From Forficula auricularia (Eukaryota; Arthropoda; Insecta; Dermaptera; Forficulidae), in NCBI GenBank assembly GCA_024734495.1, contig JALMQS010000089.1, positions 1,809,445-1,873,444 on the forward strand: a DNA stretch of 64,000 bases, written 5' to 3'. Within the stretch, counting starts at the first letter, position 1; the number at the start of each line of letters is the position of its first letter. Shown here one piece after another: positions 11,626 to 22,538 of the stretch. The notes under the pieces are model-generated. The model ran no database searches, had not been told where the DNA came from, and was given only the letters and a program-made list of their open reading frames with translations. A program made the position numbers and the translations under genes.

Positions 11626-11635
11626 TACTAAATCG

Positions 11636-14600
11636 TTGCTGATCTTACAAAACATCGAAAGTCCTAAATTCATTGTTTGCCAGAAAACAAGAAAAAACAT
11701 TTTAAACAACAATACATACAAATACAATGCAATATTTATTATTTTCCGTAGCGCGAAATTAAATTGGAATAGAATAATAAGGTTTCAATACACAGACGCG
11801 CCGTGAAAAGTTGGTCGGTATAAACGTTTAATATGTATTTGACCGAAAATCGGACTTCCGAGGTGTTGTAAGATCAGCGACAATATAATATACTTAGACT
11901 ATAGTTCCCTAATTGAGTTCTTCATATATAGTAAGCTTATAATGAAATTAGTATGTATATATCATATTCCTATAATAAAGCTGGAGAGTTTATATGTACT
12001 ATAGTATGTTTGAACCCGCTACTCTCAGGTAATACTATTCAAGTTTGAAATTGATCTTACAAAATTAAAACTTTTTTTCTTGAAACCATTTGGGAGGGGA
12101 GTCATGAGCCTCATGCCCCCCTTGGATCTGCCTCTGATGTGAAGCTTATTATAACAAAGTTGTTTATGGAATTTCAGCTCACAAGCTATAACATTTAAAG
12201 AGCTCCGCTTTATAAAGTATTTAGCTTACGGCACTGCTCTGGAATGAACCACGCAGCCTCATGCTTTCTCACGAGAATCTTTAAAGTTACATGAGCGGTT
12301 CTTTGTTCAGGCTAGTTTTGTAAATTGAATGCGCGATACGACACGATAACCTTTGCATTACCGAAAAGAATGGAGTTTTCCAAAGGCTGGGATAGATGGG
12401 ATGGTGAATGTTTACCAAAGTCAAACTCCTAATACCTCCAGGCGCCGAAACTTCCTTATTTTTCGAATCCTGCTGTCGTCATTCATGGGTGCACATCACA
12501 TTCACCTCTATTTTATTTCATCCCCTGGAAACTCTTATTTTTTTTAAGATTCCGTTCAAATGTAAAAAGGAGCCCATTTAAAATCGATACAATGTGCTTA
12601 ATATTTTTGTCTATCTATCAGAGCACTGAAAAATAAGATAGGTACAAACTTGAAATTAACAAGTTCTATATATTCATATTCACCTAAATCAAAAATCATA
12701 CTAAAATTTTAATCGAATTATTATTTTGGCAATGGGCGGATTTCTTGTGGGAAAAAAATAAAAAAATATTTTTTATTAAGAGAGTCTTTTTTGTTGTTGT
12801 TTTTAAAGTTAATTCAATTTAGATGGTATGAGAGAATCCCAAAGAGGTAATTTCCATAATAATTTAAAAGTGGTTACCTTAAAATTATCTAAGAATTTGA
12901 TGATATCTCAAGTATTTTGAAAAGTATTAAGTACGGAATCTTAGGTATGTGAGCCCAACTCGCATTTAGTTGGCTTACTTAATAAATTTAAAGATCATCA
13001 TGTCTTAGAACTGATTAGATTTCGGGCTCCTACCTTTAGAACTCCTGGTAGAAATCGTGCGAAGTTTCTAGAAGTCAAACTTACCACTTTACCAAGTTTT
13101 AATTTTCTAGCTTAAATTAACTGAAAAAATTATAATTTATAAGATTTCCGGAAAGGGTAGAGTACCGAATCTAAAGTTTTCACTTTTCTCTCAAATTTCT
13201 TTTATAAATAAATTACAGTCGAATATATTGATATTAATAAAGGATTTTAATTGTCAAAGTTGCCCTTACAATTTACTAGACTATTTTAAACAGGTGACAG
13301 CGTATCGATCTGAAAAAGTCAATAATCACCTCAAATGAACAATAACATAAGTTTCTATTTCTGTTTCTTAATGTGTTCATAATAACAATGTTTTAATGTT
13401 GATTTATCTAATAACCTAGGGGGCTTCGCATGCCTCTCGGTCCTACCGAGTCAATGAATTTAGATTGATTTAGAGAGATAATTAAATTAGAAAATAGATT
13501 TTCACTGGTTTAATATATTTGAGATTTTTATTTATTACTAGGGCGGCTCTAATATCCTGAATTTTGTGGATAATTTCTCGACTATTATTGCTGTATAAAT
13601 CATAAGACAAATTTATAAAAACAAATCAAAAAAGTGTGTTGATTTTTATTGATTTTTTTTTAATACATTTAGTTAGAGATCATAGCCATTGTATTTGAAT
13701 CATTATCACGCACCGTTTTAGAACAATACTGTTATTACACATTCAATGAATTATTTAGCACCCCTCTGAAATAATAATCTCTGGAGCGGAAATAGGTCAA
13801 AATATTATTATGATTTGAAAAATAATTGATTTATTTCAACGTCTAGTGATAAATAATTCTAAATACTCTATATTTAATTGCAATGTAGTTTATGGGCTTT
13901 TAGAAATCTGTTTTTCCTTTAATTCATGCTATTTTAAAAATGTGTTTTTATGACCAGTCCATAATTACCAAATATTTAATTTTGTTAAGGGAGAATGATA
14001 TAGGTTCTTGGTGAAACATATTTTAATAAAGTAAAGAAAATTTAAAAAATCTAAAATACTAGGTACCTACCAGTGGCGTGCGGTCCATGGATGCTGTGGA
14101 TGCGGCGCATCTCTAAAATGTCAACCATTTAGAGTATTTTCATAAATATAAGGTTGACTTAAAAAGGAAAATTTTTAAATAATTAACCGTAATTTTAAAC
14201 ATTTCTATAAAAAACATTTTTGGTTTTGAACAGTATATTGGTTCTCAAAATGAAATAAAATTGTTGCTTAGTTTCAAAGGACAATTAAGTGTAAGGTGTG
14301 CGGATAGAAGGTTTGAAGTCCCTGCCTGGAATATCTTCCAGTTCAAGCATGTCAAAGACAAGTTCGGACGAGATTTAGTCGAATAAAAATTGTTCTCGCT
14401 GAGAAACTATTAAAATAGAAATAATACAAAAAGGGAATAAATCAAAATGATTCGAGAATTTTTGGACTAATCCATTTCTAAGAACTCTCAATATATAAGA
14501 TCGGAAATAACTAAGAGTGTTTTAGACAAGTCATAGCTTGCTTATAGCAATAGAATTAGGAGAAATGTAAGATTTTCTTATAGGACAGGCTGATTCATTG

Positions 14601-16848
14601 TGGAAGATGGTCGATTTCCATCTCAAGGACTGTGGAGTCACAAGATTTAATTTCTGACTCCTACCCTTATTCTCACAAAGCACCATCACTCTTGGCATCT
14701 TTATTTTTTTAATGAAACATGTTTAGAAAATGGTGAAAAATTTTAATTTCACAAGTTCCTTTGAAACATTGTGCTAGTACGGTTTAGTTAAACTGTATTT
14801 TGATGATATTTTTAATTTCTAGAACAATTAGACACAACTTCAAAATCTACTAATCGAACATGTTTCAAGAGGAGTATTGTGGATAGATCTTTCAAAAAGA
14901 AACGACTTTTATATGAAAAACAATTTTATTGTACTTATTAGGCTTGGGATCACGAATTACTTCAATGAAAAAAATTAATAAGATATTAATAAATAATGAG
15001 AAATTTTTAAAGCTAAATCGATAAAAATATTTTCTTATTGAAGCCTTTTGATCAAGTTGATGATTTGAAATACTACCTATGGTGAAATCAGGAAATAAGT
15101 TAAAATTTGTTAATTTATTCATGATGATTGAGCAACTATTTTTGAAGCCTTTATCAAGTAATAGTGAGAGCAAACTCAATTTAATTCTACTTCATTTTCC
15201 AATTTCATCAGGATGAGTAGCCTAATCCAAAAAATCTTTCAAATCATCAAACTCATCATCAAAGGCTCAAAAAGAAAATATTTTAATTGATTAATAATAA
15301 AAAATAAAACAGCTAAACGAATAATAATTTTTTTTTCTACCCCCTTGGCCTCGGGAACTAATGCCCATTTAGCCAAAAATAATAATAAACATTACATTAT
15401 TTAATTGAAGTAGGTTATATTGTTTTTATATGAAAAACCTATTTTTTTTACTAAAAATACAATCAAATTTTTTTTTTTTTTTTTTTTTTTGAAAGATCCA
15501 TCTAACTATACAATGATTCCAATACACACGATAGTAACTCGAAATGCAGAAAATCAGAGAAAATATCTAATCGTTGTTCCATTTAACTATGAAGGAGATC
15601 GCATACGGTTGTTGCTAATGAGCAGAAACTTGTCAAAAAATTTGGTATAATATAAGCTCGCCTTTCTTAAGATTTTTTTTGTTAACAACACCTTCCTTTC
15701 TGTCTTCTCTTAAGAAGAGTTCATAGACTTATTTTTAAACAGAATGTCGATTAACAGCACAAAACTTTACTATTTTATTTTCAGAATAACTTTATAAATT
15801 AGAATTTTATGAAATCTTTTTATTTTGAGGATCACTTAGAAATCGTCTTTACATATTATGGAATTTATAATATTATTTCAAAACAGATATCAAGTACCTA
15901 GAATACGTATGATATCTTCTGGGATTTGAAATTTTTATATTTTGATTTTCCTATAAAAATCCTACTTACACACCCTATGGACTAAATATTTTAAGACTGT
16001 ATTTTTATTATAGGTGTGCCGCAAAATTTAGATTTTTTAAAGCCCTCCATTTTGGAGTGCAAGAAAAAGCAGCATTCATGATACGTTTTGCTCTAGTACT
16101 AAATATAAACATCTATTTTTTTATTCCAATATAAGTTCTCGGTTTCCATTTTCCAATCTATAACAATATCCCATAAAAAGAGAGAGCCTGTTCATGGATA
16201 ATATTTGATCCCTTTAGGGGAATTGAAGTTGGTCACAAAAAGAATTTAATTGGATGTCAGAGCAAGATAAATGTCCGTGAATGTGGTTCGTTCGATGTGT
16301 TAAATCGGAATATGTATCAGTTTTATTTTAGTTGAAGCCAAAGGGACAAAAGGTAGCCTGTGGCTGAGCGACAGACAGACAGACAGAGGCAACACTTCCA
16401 GTAACTCATTTCTCTTAGAAATGGAAATTTCCTAGTGTTAACTTTATTGAGGATTTAAAGACTATCTAAAATTCAATTATACCTATCTACCATTTCGCAT
16501 TCGGAATTTGGTGAACATCATAAGAATAAATGGATTAGCATATAGTGACCGAAAATGGGGTTTTAACGACACGACGCGACGCGATCAACGAAATAAATAG
16601 AAGTCATTTTTTTACCCATTTTATTTCTAACAATAATTGACTATATAAGTAACTAGAGCTCAGATTATAGATTTTGGATATTTCGGTAATTTCGAGCATA
16701 TTTTTAAATACAGTGCATATTAATGCGTAAATATGTATTTTAAAATAAGCTCCAGTGCAAGTCGAATTATTGCTAAGTAAATGGCCTATAGTTTCGGTCG
16801 AATTTAGGTAATTGTCTTTTTCATTGGCATTTCTATTTTATACATATA
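11636..16848. other. Long non-coding stretch, mostly featureless
   Basis: Only small items are visible: a possible tail relic of the hammerhead family near 12014, an isolated hAT-type end (cagtggcgtgcggtcc) at 14073, a T-rich run near 15470-15491 and CAGA repeats near 16371-16386. Open frames here are short, compositionally random and without recognisable domains. Confidence 0.35.
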
Positions 16849-17227
16849 CACGGGCGGATCCAGGGGGGCGGAGGGGGCGACCCCCCTCCATGAGCCCGTG
16901 CCTGGCGGAGTGCAACACGTGCGTCGCATGCAGAGGCCAAAAAACGGCGGCCAAATCGACAGGGAATTTATAACAATTTATTTATTTTTTATTTTAATGA
17001 ACTTAAAATATGAAATATGAAATTTGTAAAAAAAACATTAATTTTTTAGAAAAATTGAAAATAAAGTTCTATGTGTGTGTGTGGGGGGGGGCGTCTCTGA
17101 CCCCCCCCCCCCGCTTGGACAATTCGATTGCGACACACTTTCGAGATAAAAAGTAGATCTTATATACATCGGGCACCTTATATACATTCTCCCCCCCCCC
17201 CCATAAAAATTCCTGGATCCGCCCTTG
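16849..17227. mobile_element. hAT-like MITE, 379 bp, with homopolymer G/C runs
   Basis: Terminal inverted repeats CACGGGCGGATCCAGG and (reverse complement of the right end) CAAGGGCGGATCCAGG match at 15 of 16 positions. Flanking 8-mers are tacatata (16841-16848) and tatatata (17228-17235), 7 of 8 identical. The interior holds unusually long C and G homopolymers (about 17083-17112 and 17191-17202) that stand out in AT-rich DNA. No coding capacity. Confidence 0.75.
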
Positions 17228-17990
17228 TATATATATAGATTTATATAAAGAAAAAATTATTTATTGATTGTTTTATAATTAAAAAAATACAAATCTTTTG
17301 AATCACCCGTAAACTCCTTTTATTTACCATAAATGTATTTATTATTCAGGAAATTTTAGAAATTAAAAATTTTCAAAAGTATAAATCTATTTCACATCCC
17401 AAAACATAGAGTCTAGAAAATTCGAAATGCAGTCTGTCTAATAATTTCCTCACTCATTCAAAATAATCAATTAATACGCACAAACGATGGATAAACTTTT
17501 TATTTATTCATGAAAGAATTCAGTAAAAAAATCTAGATTTTATTAAAAACTCTTAAGTGAGTTGTGTAATGTTGTTTAATTAAACTGAAATAAAATTAAA
17601 AGTTGTTCTAATACAATAATTAAACAATAATTTATTGATTCAATTTAGCATTTGTCGAGAGGTTTGTTTTGTCCCTTGAACTCCTCCTGTAAGGGGTTCT
17701 CAAACTTTTGGAATGGTGAACCACTTAAACAAAATCCTAAAAATTAATGAGCATTGAGCACCCTCTGCATATTTGCCAGCTCAGAATAACTGCGTCTAAA
17801 AATCTGCATTACGGCTAGAGGACAACAATAATAAAATGTATTACAAATCATAATTTGATTGTTTTTATAATTTGTGAACGTAAGCAATTATTTATTTCCA
17901 TTCAACACAAATCAGATGGGCTTGTTTTATTGTACTATCGATAAATTGCCATTATTAGCTGAAGCATGGAAGCCCAGCTGAATTTAACAA
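17228..17990. other. Non-coding; one unpaired hAT-like end
   Basis: A phrase typical of hAT ends (ggggttctcaaactttt) occurs at 17694. A complementary end (cagtttgaaaactcctgg) lies far away at 20832; I cannot show that the two bound one element. Nothing else is recognised. Confidence 0.3.
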
Positions 17991-17999
17991 AACATTTTT

Positions 18000-18560
18000 C
18001 TTTAAACTTAAAATAATCTATAAAATGTATTGATTAAAAATGGTTTTTACTTTCACATATATATTCTCTATCTTATAATGAAATAGGGTATAATGTGAAG
18101 TATTGCAATCGCCTGCCGGGGTCCTGACACTTTGGCTTCAAGATGAAAATATTTAATTTCACTTTGTGACTTCTAGGTGGAAGGAGTCGATGTTCTTAAT
18201 AGTTTGAAAGCGAATTTAGAAAATAAAACCGAAAATTGTGGTTTGCAGAGGCCAAAAATCCATTGGCCCGTGCTTACGTATGTACTTATGTGTATATCCC
18301 CCCCCCTGCGTTTCGCAACCACAAATTTCAGAGCTACGAAATTCGAAGGCTAGAAGGACTACAGCAAGCTTTTGATTGAAATCGGAACACCGGAAGTTGA
18401 CATTTACATTAAATATTTTTTATCTTCTCAAACTAAACTCCAACTAAAAAAAATAATCTAGGAAAGCTGTCAGCCTGTATCTATGCAACCGAAAGACGCC
18501 TCTGGATCTGTCTTGTCTACCCTACAGGCGTCCTTGTTAACTGAATATTTTTCATAATGT
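18000..18560. repeat. Repeat J, copy 1
   Basis: Three blocks recur near 42.3-43.9 kb: block A (18095-18185, gaagtattgcaatcgcctgc), block C (18275-18415, containing cctgcgtttcgcaa) and block B (18450-18560, containing gcctgtatctatgcaacc). The blocks are in the order A-C-B here and A-B-C-C in the other copy. No coding capacity; family unknown. Confidence 0.55.
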
Positions 18561-19498
18561 TTAAAATTTGACGGCCATCTCTCATGAGCTAATTTAATAT
18601 TTTTCTAATTAGTAGTTGCGGTGCTATGGGTGGGCGCGGTTGTACGAGCGCCCAAACTGAATTGTTCTTGCCCAACCTGCTAAAGTGATCATTTAAGCAT
18701 TGAGTAGTATGATAGTTTCTATCATGGGTTAGTAGTGTTAGTGAGTGAGCTGAGTTATGTTATGCAGCAAGCAAGGCCCCAGCTTGAACATCCTGCTCCA
18801 ACATCGGCATCAAGACAACGATACAGAAGCGGTGCTCTAGCGCGTCCAGCTATTCGATATAAAAAACCAAGAGATGTTATTTCAATTACTAAATCCGTGG
18901 TTCATGCATTATTTTAATTACCTCAAGAGGATTCTTTCACCCCTTCTGGAATTGAATCCGATTGCAAAAATGCAATATGGGCACTTGGCCTACTGATGTA
19001 ACCGATCTGACTTACATGAGTATGGCAGGCGTAAACTTTTTCACACAGATTATGCTTGTTTAATTTTTATTTTCTGTTAGATAACGCCCTAATTGATTAC
19101 CAATAGATGTTATTGTTAATTCTATATATCTCTAAGTCTATCGTGATTTTCGTCAACATTCGCTAACTGGCCGAAACAACCTCGAAAACCTGCAAAATTT
19201 TTAGACAGTATACTGAATCCCATGCTTATTGAAATGTGTCCCTATCTCATTGACCTCTTTATCTATTACTCGAATGGGTTTTGTAAATAAATTTTTCACG
19301 CTCACATGACAGTCCAGGAAAAACAAATATTAAAATAAAAAAAAAAAAAAAAAAACTATTAAAATATAAAAAGAAATTAGTTGTTAGTATTTTTCCTAAA
19401 AGATATATTAAAAATTTATTTACTTATTAGTTAATAAATGTATTTTCTAAGATCTTTCCAAAACTTAAGTGACTTGTAGAATTTAATTTAAAAATTAA
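18561..19498. other. Non-coding, nothing recognised
   Basis: AT-rich, with an A-rich run near 19337-19356. The 60-codon frame at 18735-18917 has no recognised similarity. Confidence 0.3.
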
Positions 19499-19765
19499 AG
19501 GATTTATTTGGCCACATAAAATAAATAAATAGAGTAATTTTAGTCAATTAACTTTATTTATTTGATAGAATTACTAATGTTAATCAAATGAGAATGAGTT
19601 ATATATGCACAGTGACAAATTCCAAATCTTGAACCAAATTTACTACTGAAGATGATCTACCAGGAGTGGCCGAAACTGTTTAGTAAATCTATCAATTAAA
19701 TAATGTTAATTGACTAAAATTACTCTATTTACTTATTTTATGTTACTAAATAAACCCTCTAATTA
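19499..19765. repeat. Palindrome with hammerhead-like motif
   Basis: Left arm (about 19499-19580, including agagtaattttagtcaatta) and right arm (about 19690-19765) are inverted copies. The centre holds CTGAAGATGA ... GGAGTGGCCGAAACTG, which follows the CTGA-stem-CGAAAC layout of Penelope-associated hammerhead relics but has a changed core (CTGAAGA instead of CTGATGA). It is probably a relic of a Penelope-type terminal repeat. Confidence 0.45.
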
Positions 19766-20117
19766 ATAAAATTAAATATTTTTTATAATAATTCAGAATC
19801 TGGAGCACCAGGAGCTAAGCCCTCTGGCTAGAAAGAAATATTCGCCTTTGAAGTTGAAGGAGCAAAGCCGAAAACGATTTTCTTGCTAGATGTTTAATAA
19901 AATCTTTAAATTTAAATATTTTATTTGAAATAAAAATATTTTTAATTCAATGTTTTTAGAAATCAAATCAAATAGGGAAGCCTCTTTTGAATCTTTTTTA
20001 ATAAGGGGCTGATGGAAAATAAGTAGATAGATGAATAATAAATAAAGTTTAATATCTAAATATGCTGAAGGAGACAATAAAAGAGTATGTCTTCTGCTGG
20101 ATTATACATTTTATTTA

Positions 20118-20165
20118 TAACGAGATTATGGTTTCGAGGATCTTTGCCCTCTTCATCAGTCTATT
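20118..20165 (-). ncRNA. Hammerhead ribozyme core, minus strand of copy 2
   Basis: Minus-strand order: CTGATGA (20153-20159), stem II (GAGG with CCTC, a two-base interruption), GAAA (20132-20135), then CCATAATC. The catalytic core is intact, but stem III no longer pairs well and the cleavage triplet is ATC rather than GTC. Probably weak or inactive as a monomer. Confidence 0.5.
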
Positions 20166-20227
20166 ACAATTGATTCACAGGAATGTAATGTATGTAATGT
20201 GAGATTTACACGTGGTCTCTCACTTTT

Positions 20228-20280
20228 ACATACAGACTGATAAAGAGGGCAAAGCCCTCGAAACTATAGTCTCGTTATAA
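20228..20280 (+). ncRNA. Hammerhead core with a core mutation, plus strand of copy 2
   Basis: The core reads CTGATAA (20237-20243) instead of CTGATGA, followed by an intact stem II (GAGGG with CCCTC), GAAA (20260-20263) and CTATAGTC. The changed G is a conserved catalytic position of the hammerhead, so this copy should not cleave. Confidence 0.55.
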
Positions 20281-20386
20281 ATAAAATGTATAATTCCAGC
20301 AGAAGACACATTCTTTTTATTGTCTACTTCAATATATAAAAATTCTGCTAGTCTGGACAAAAAAACTTTCATTTTAATCTAAATAT

Positions 20387-22108
20387 TTTGAAGTCAATTT
20401 TTTTTTAAATATTAAAAATTCCCCCCTCTATAATTTTTCTTTTTGCAATATAAGGACAAAACGACATGAGAATCAGTTCTTAGCAGGGCCGAATTTAGAT
20501 ATTGGTAGGTCTGAAGCGTGAATGGAAAATGGGCTCCAAAAGTTTTAATATATGTATTTTTTATTTTTTCGTTTAAGTTATAATTTTGAAGATTATATGA
20601 AAATTAGTTAGAAAAATTAAAATAAAAGTCGATAATATCTGGTTAATTCCGTAGCTGAGGCCCACATGAACCGGCCTGTTCGAGCATGATTCGCCCTTCT
20701 GGCATTTATCAGAATTATCAGATGGACTAGAACCGAGTCTTTTTCAAATTTTCCTCCCTTTTGTATAACTTTTTGTTGCATCTCTGCATACTACAGGAAA
20801 CAAAGAAATTTATCAATAGTGTTACATGTGCCACAGTTTGAAAACTCCTGGCTAAATGATAATATAGAATGACTTTTTTAAAATTTGGAAATGTCCATCT
20901 ATTTCTTTACTCTAGAGAAAATGATCAGCTGTTTTTTGAAACTTTTTCAATCGAGAAAGTACTAGAGAGAGAGAGAAAGTGTCGTTTGCGACAATATGTT
21001 TTATCCTCATTGAAATTTTATTAAACTCGTACCAACAACTGTTATTAAATTTTAAATAAAGTAACATTTTAAAAAGTTTGTTTACATATTGACTTGTATC
21101 GTAGTCAGAGCAGCCAAAGGCCTTGCATAAATATTTACATCATCAAAAATTAATATTTTCAAAGTTTAAAGTACCAACCACGAGACGCTTTAATGGCAAC
21201 AAGAAAGAGGTAAAGAGATTTCACATTTTAATCAATAAGATTTTTTTAATAAAAATATCTGCATATTTATTCATAAGCTAAAGACACTATTTATATATAA
21301 AATAAGTTTGGTGTATTTCTAAGTCGTTGAGCTTGTCCGTGCGTTCCTAAAAAGCTGAAAATCTGAAATAAAGTTGTATTTAATAAATTGGTGGAAAACG
21401 TGAACTATTTTTCAAAATTTCGGTGATTTGGTGCTTAAACGGTTTGAAGTAGAAGATTGAAATTTGACACGAAAATCAAGATTACGAATAATTAATTAAA
21501 ATATGGACTTGCAATGTCAGCTCATTTTTATGGAATATGATAATGACCCTTTCTTTACCCTGAATAAATTATAACCTTCAGGAACGAAGTATTTTTTAAA
21601 AATTGTCAAAAATACCACGCTAGCGCTCAATATGCTATTGCGCACAACTATAGATTTTCTTAATTTAGACTGCATACCTCGGACAAAGATGTATTCTACG
21701 TCAAAAAATTTAAAACTTTCGCGTAATACTTTCTGATAACTCCCTAAGCGTAACGAGTACATCAAAGAGAATTCTAAACATGGTCTTCAGCAATTCTAAC
21801 ATAATGGTCTTAACAGCGGAGCCAACCGATCTTAGTCTTATTAACTACTTCTCCTAGGTGTCTTATGAGTTTTTTTGAGGATTTCATAGAAACTAGAAAA
21901 CTCATATATTTTCATGCCTATCAGCCTCGTAGCTCTTAAATATGCCGCCAATTGTTATGTATTTTTACAGGGTTATGCTTTTGAAATTTGACGTGTCATA
22001 TGCTTTCTGAAATTATTTAAAAATATTAAGAAATCATCGCCTGAAAACCGGGTCTATTTTCATTTTTTTTTCTTAAATAAAGATTTTGTCTTCAAATTGT
22101 CCAAAACA
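20387..22108. other. Non-coding; one unpaired hAT-like end
   Basis: A hAT-like end (gtgccacagtttgaaaactc) lies near 20827. No gene or complete element is visible. The 82-codon minus-strand frame at 21517-21765 is not recognised. Confidence 0.3.
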
Positions 22109-22116
22109 GTTTATGG

Positions 22117-22530
22117 TAGGGATGTTACGGAGGTGGGTTTACCGGAACCGGAGTCGCTTATTTTAAATTTGATTTATCGGAGTCGGAGTAGATGAGAGAT
22201 GTATTTAACTAGCTGTTAAGGGCAGGCCTAATGAAATAATCGAAATATAATTAAGTAATCAGTCTCTTTAATAAGTCAGAAATAAATAATAATACGATAC
22301 ACATACCTAAGTAACATGCAACAATATAAAAATATGCTTGCGTGATGAAATTCTCCGACCGACAAGTCAAAACTTGTAAGTGCGGGCTCTGACTGACCGC
22401 AGTCCAATCTCTCGATCTTGGTTATACCCTCCGATTCAAAATTATCGGACCCGAAGTCGGTTTCGCAGATGTAAAATCAATCGGAAGTTCCGAAATTTCG
22501 GAGTCGGAGTCGAGCCCGTAAGATCCCTGG
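22117..22530. mobile_element. hAT-like MITE, 414 bp, perfect 8-bp TSD
   Basis: The left end TAGGGATGTTACGG and the reverse complement of the right end, CCAGGGATCTTACGG, are inverted repeats. A perfect 8-bp duplication GTTTATGG lies at 22109-22116 and 22531-22538. The subterminal zones are rich in cggagt repeats on the left and the same motif at the right. It has no transposase; the 72-codon frame across its right part is a by-product of the repeats. Confidence 0.85.
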
Positions 22531-22538
22531 GTTTATGG

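Larger units (their letters stand above)
20064..20376 (+). mobile_element. Hammerhead palindrome element, copy 2 (313 bp, 10-bp TSD)
   Basis: Start GCTGAAGGAGACAATAAAAG, palindromic arms of about 105 bp, then the one-sided family tail (ctgctagtctggac...actttcatttta). A perfect 10-bp duplication, ATCTAAATAT, flanks it at 20054-20063 and 20377-20386. Hammerhead cores lie on both strands (20123-20159 minus, 20237-20271 plus). Between the arms is a spacer of about 60 bp that copy 3 lacks. The plus-strand core has a base change (see its entry). Confidence 0.8.

Noticed and set aside
17692..20850. A 3.1-kb hAT element between two complementary-looking ends
   Set aside because: The ends are only loosely matched, no duplication was found, and other elements with their own duplications lie between.
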